A stretch of 8,215 bases of DNA from a bacterium (lineage in GTDB: Bacteria > Fidelibacterota > Marinisomatia > Marinisomatales > JAHJCW01). The position numbers and the translations under genes are program-made. Positions 6,967-8,215 of this stretch are shown in pieces; position 1 is the stretch's first letter, and the number at the start of each line of letters is the position of its first letter. The notes beneath the pieces were generated by a model, which made no database searches, was not told where the DNA came from, and worked only from the letters and a program-made list of their open reading frames with translations. The stretch spans positions 1 through 8,215 of the forward strand of contig JAHJCW010000073.1 of NCBI GenBank assembly GCA_018812885.1. The letters are read 5' to 3'.

Positions 6967-7700
6967 TTACAATTTACCTGCGATTTTACGAGGAATTGAA
7001 CGATTTCCTGCCGAAGACTCAGCGAAAAGTCGAATTTGTCAAAGACTTGCTCCTTCGCACTACTGTAAAAGATATAATTGAGTCCTGTAGAATACCGCAC
7101 ACCGAAGTAGATTTGATCTTAGTGAATGGTCAATCTGTAGATTTTGATCACAAAGTAAATAACGGTGACAAAATCAGCCTTTACCCAATGTTTGAATCAA
7201 TTGATGTTTCGCCGGTAATACATTTACAAGATCGTCCATTAAGAAATTTGAAATATTTTGCAGATGCCCCATTAGGAAAATTGGTGCGTTTAATGAGATT
7301 ATTAGGATTAGATGTTCATTATGATAGAAAAATAACTGGATTAGAGTTTTTAGAGACAGCCCTAAAAGAGAAGCGGATATTAATAACAAGAAATCGGCAG
7401 TTGCTAATGCCTAATAAGGTAACGCATGGGTATTGTATTCATTCCAATGCTCCCTATCAGCAAATAAAGGAAGTAGTTCGCCGATTTGATTTGAAACAGC
7501 AATTAAAACCATATACACGCTGTTCCATATGCAATAGTAAATTAAAAAAGGTGGCAAAAAAAGGAATAATCAACCTGTTAGAACCACTGACAAAAAAATA
7601 TTATGATAATTTTAATCATTGCCCGGAATGTGGAAAAATTTATTGGAGAGGATCACATTATCAATCTTTAAATAAATTAATTGAGTCATTTAAGCGATAG
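6963..7700 (+). CDS. Ubiquitin-like/Mut7-C RNase domain protein with zinc ribbon
   Basis: This 245-residue protein has three parts. Residues about 1-80 are a beta-grasp (ThiS/MoaD/ubiquitin-like) domain starting ITIYLRFYEELNDFLP. Residues about 96-175 are a Mut7-C domain, a PIN-like nuclease fold, with FADAPLGKLVRLMRLLGLDVHYD and ILITRNRQLL. Residues 185-235 are a zinc ribbon with CSIC (187-190) and CPECGKIYWRGSH (220-232). Mut7-C proteins are predicted RNases; none of this type is well characterised. The usual TRDR acidic motif here reads TRNR (Asn144), which removes one expected acidic metal ligand. I place the start at ATG 6963, which makes an ATGA overlap with the preceding stop and fits the domain start; a TTG at 6957 would add two residues and is less likely. 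It is the last gene of the operon. Confidence 0.88.
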   Translation: MITIYLRFYEELNDFLPKTQRKVEFVKDLLLRTTVKDIIESCRIPHTEVDLILVNGQSVDFDHKVNNGDKISLYPMFESIDVSPVIHLQDRPLRNLKYFADAPLGKLVRLMRLLGLDVHYDRKITGLEFLETALKEKRILITRNRQLLMPNKVTHGYCIHSNAPYQQIKEVVRRFDLKQQLKPYTRCSICNSKLKKVAKKGIINLLEPLTKKYYDNFNHCPECGKIYWRGSHYQSLNKLIESFKR

Positions 7701-7814
7701 ACATTTATTAGATTAATGTTGCTAGACTACTCTATAATAAAATTAAAAACTGCGGTTGACCTAGCAATTCAGACAATATGTTGTTGGTAGATACAGTGTG
7801 AAGGGTTTATATAT
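7701..7814. other. Convergent intergenic gap, no clear terminator
   Basis: This gap lies between the stop of the plus-strand operon and the stop of the minus-strand glycosylase gene. The only symmetry seen is a 7-bp pair, TTGCTAG (7719-7725) and CTAGCAA (7761-7767), separated by 35 nt. That is too weak and too open for an intrinsic terminator, and no T-run follows it. No convincing gene or RNA was seen. Confidence 0.6.
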
Positions 7815-8215
7815 TTAAAGTTTTTGCAGTTCTTTATACCGAAAACAATAAACTAAGTGGTCATTGACCATACCGGCACCCTGTATAAATGCATAACAGA
7901 TTGTTGTACCTACGAATTTGAAGCCGCGATTTTTTAGATCAGCGCTCAATTTATCTGATTCCGGTGTGCTTGCAGGTATATCTGCTATTGTTTTCCAATG
8001 ATTGATAATTGGTTTTCCGTTTACAAAGCGCCAGATATAATTGTCAAAACTGCCAAATTCTTTCTGTATATCTAAAAATGCTTTAGCGTTTAATATAGTA
8101 GCATTGATCTTTAGCTTATTGCGGATTATTCCTGCATCTTGGATGAGGTCATTAATTTTCTTTTCATCATATTCTACAATCTTCTTAGGGTCAAAATTGT
8201 CAAAAGCTTTGCGGA
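7815..8215 (-). CDS. tag: DNA-3-methyladenine glycosylase I, C-terminal part (cut by window edge)
   Basis: The visible 132 residues, read from 8213 down to a TAA at 7815-7817, match the Tag family of base-excision repair enzymes, which remove 3-methyladenine from alkylated DNA. Recognisable segments in order are AGIIRNKLKINATILNAKAF, EFGSFDNYIWRFVNGKPI, DIPASTPESDKLSADLKNRG, FKFVGTTICYAF and GAGMVNDHLVYC. The last holds the His and Cys that serve as two of the four structural zinc ligands in E. coli Tag. The other two ligands and the catalytic pocket residues from the N-terminal third lie beyond the right edge. Small deviations are AFIQGAGMVND where AFMQAxGMVND is common. It is convergent with the AmmeMemoRadiSam operon and has no evident functional link to it. 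Confidence 0.93.
   Translation of the reverse strand, partial: RKAFDNFDPKKIVEYDEKKINDLIQDAGIIRNKLKINATILNAKAFLDIQKEFGSFDNYIWRFVNGKPIINHWKTIADIPASTPESDKLSADLKNRGFKFVGTTICYAFIQGAGMVNDHLVYCFRYKELQKL

Noticed and set aside
7174..7389. Minus-strand open frame of 71 codons opposite the Ub-Mut7-C gene
   Set aside because: Antisense shadow; the plus-strand reading has clear domain motifs across the same bases.
7719..7767. TTGCTAG/CTAGCAA inverted pair as a transcription terminator
   Set aside because: Only 7 bp of stem with a 35-nt loop and no following T-run, so it does not fit an intrinsic terminator.
7716..7790. Tiny 24-codon plus-strand ORF in the convergent gap
   Set aside because: No ribosome site, no recognisable motif, and the length is expected by chance in this stretch.

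Overview
The window is AT-rich bacterial chromosomal DNA, well below 40% GC by eye, with tightly packed genes in two divergent transcription units and a convergent gene at the right edge. The roughly 600-residue acyl-CoA dehydrogenase with a C-terminal extension, the AmmeMemoRadiSam gene set and a four-helix-bundle (S23/IVS-type) ORF with flanking repeats together suggest an FCB-group bacterium (Ignavibacteria, Marinimicrobia, Calditrichota or Bacteroidota-like). This placement is tentative, because no rRNA or marker gene is present.

Left half (1-4018, minus strand): a fatty-acid beta-oxidation operon read right to left. It holds a TetR-family regulator (3428-4018), an acyl-CoA dehydrogenase (1617-3410), a thiolase (474-1607) and a small four-helix-bundle protein gene (78-440). 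A strong Shine-Dalgarno at 8-13 points to a further gene just off the left edge. The four-helix-bundle gene sits inside an imperfect inverted repeat (17-43 / 454-480, 24 of 27 pairs) that starts at the very end of the thiolase gene. It looks like a small IVS-like insertion placed between two operon genes.

Middle (4019-4131): a 113-bp divergent intergenic region with a near-perfect 30-bp palindrome touching the tetR start codon, the likely TetR operator. A plausible minus-strand -10 box lies just upstream of it.

Right half (4132-7700, plus strand): four genes chained by 4-bp or 20-bp overlaps. They encode an AmmeMemoRadiSam radical SAM enzyme, a Memo-family protein, a second radical SAM protein of the PflX/COG1313 group, and a ubiquitin-like/Mut7-C RNase-fold/zinc-ribbon protein. 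AMMECR1, the usual third partner of this system, is not in the window. The tight coupling suggests one uncharacterised pathway combining two glycyl-radical-activase-like radical SAM enzymes, a LigB-fold metal protein and an RNA-associated module. This is the most interesting part of the window.

Right edge: a 114-bp gap without a recognisable terminator, then the C-terminal 132 residues of a convergent DNA-3-methyladenine glycosylase I (Tag), cut by the window end.
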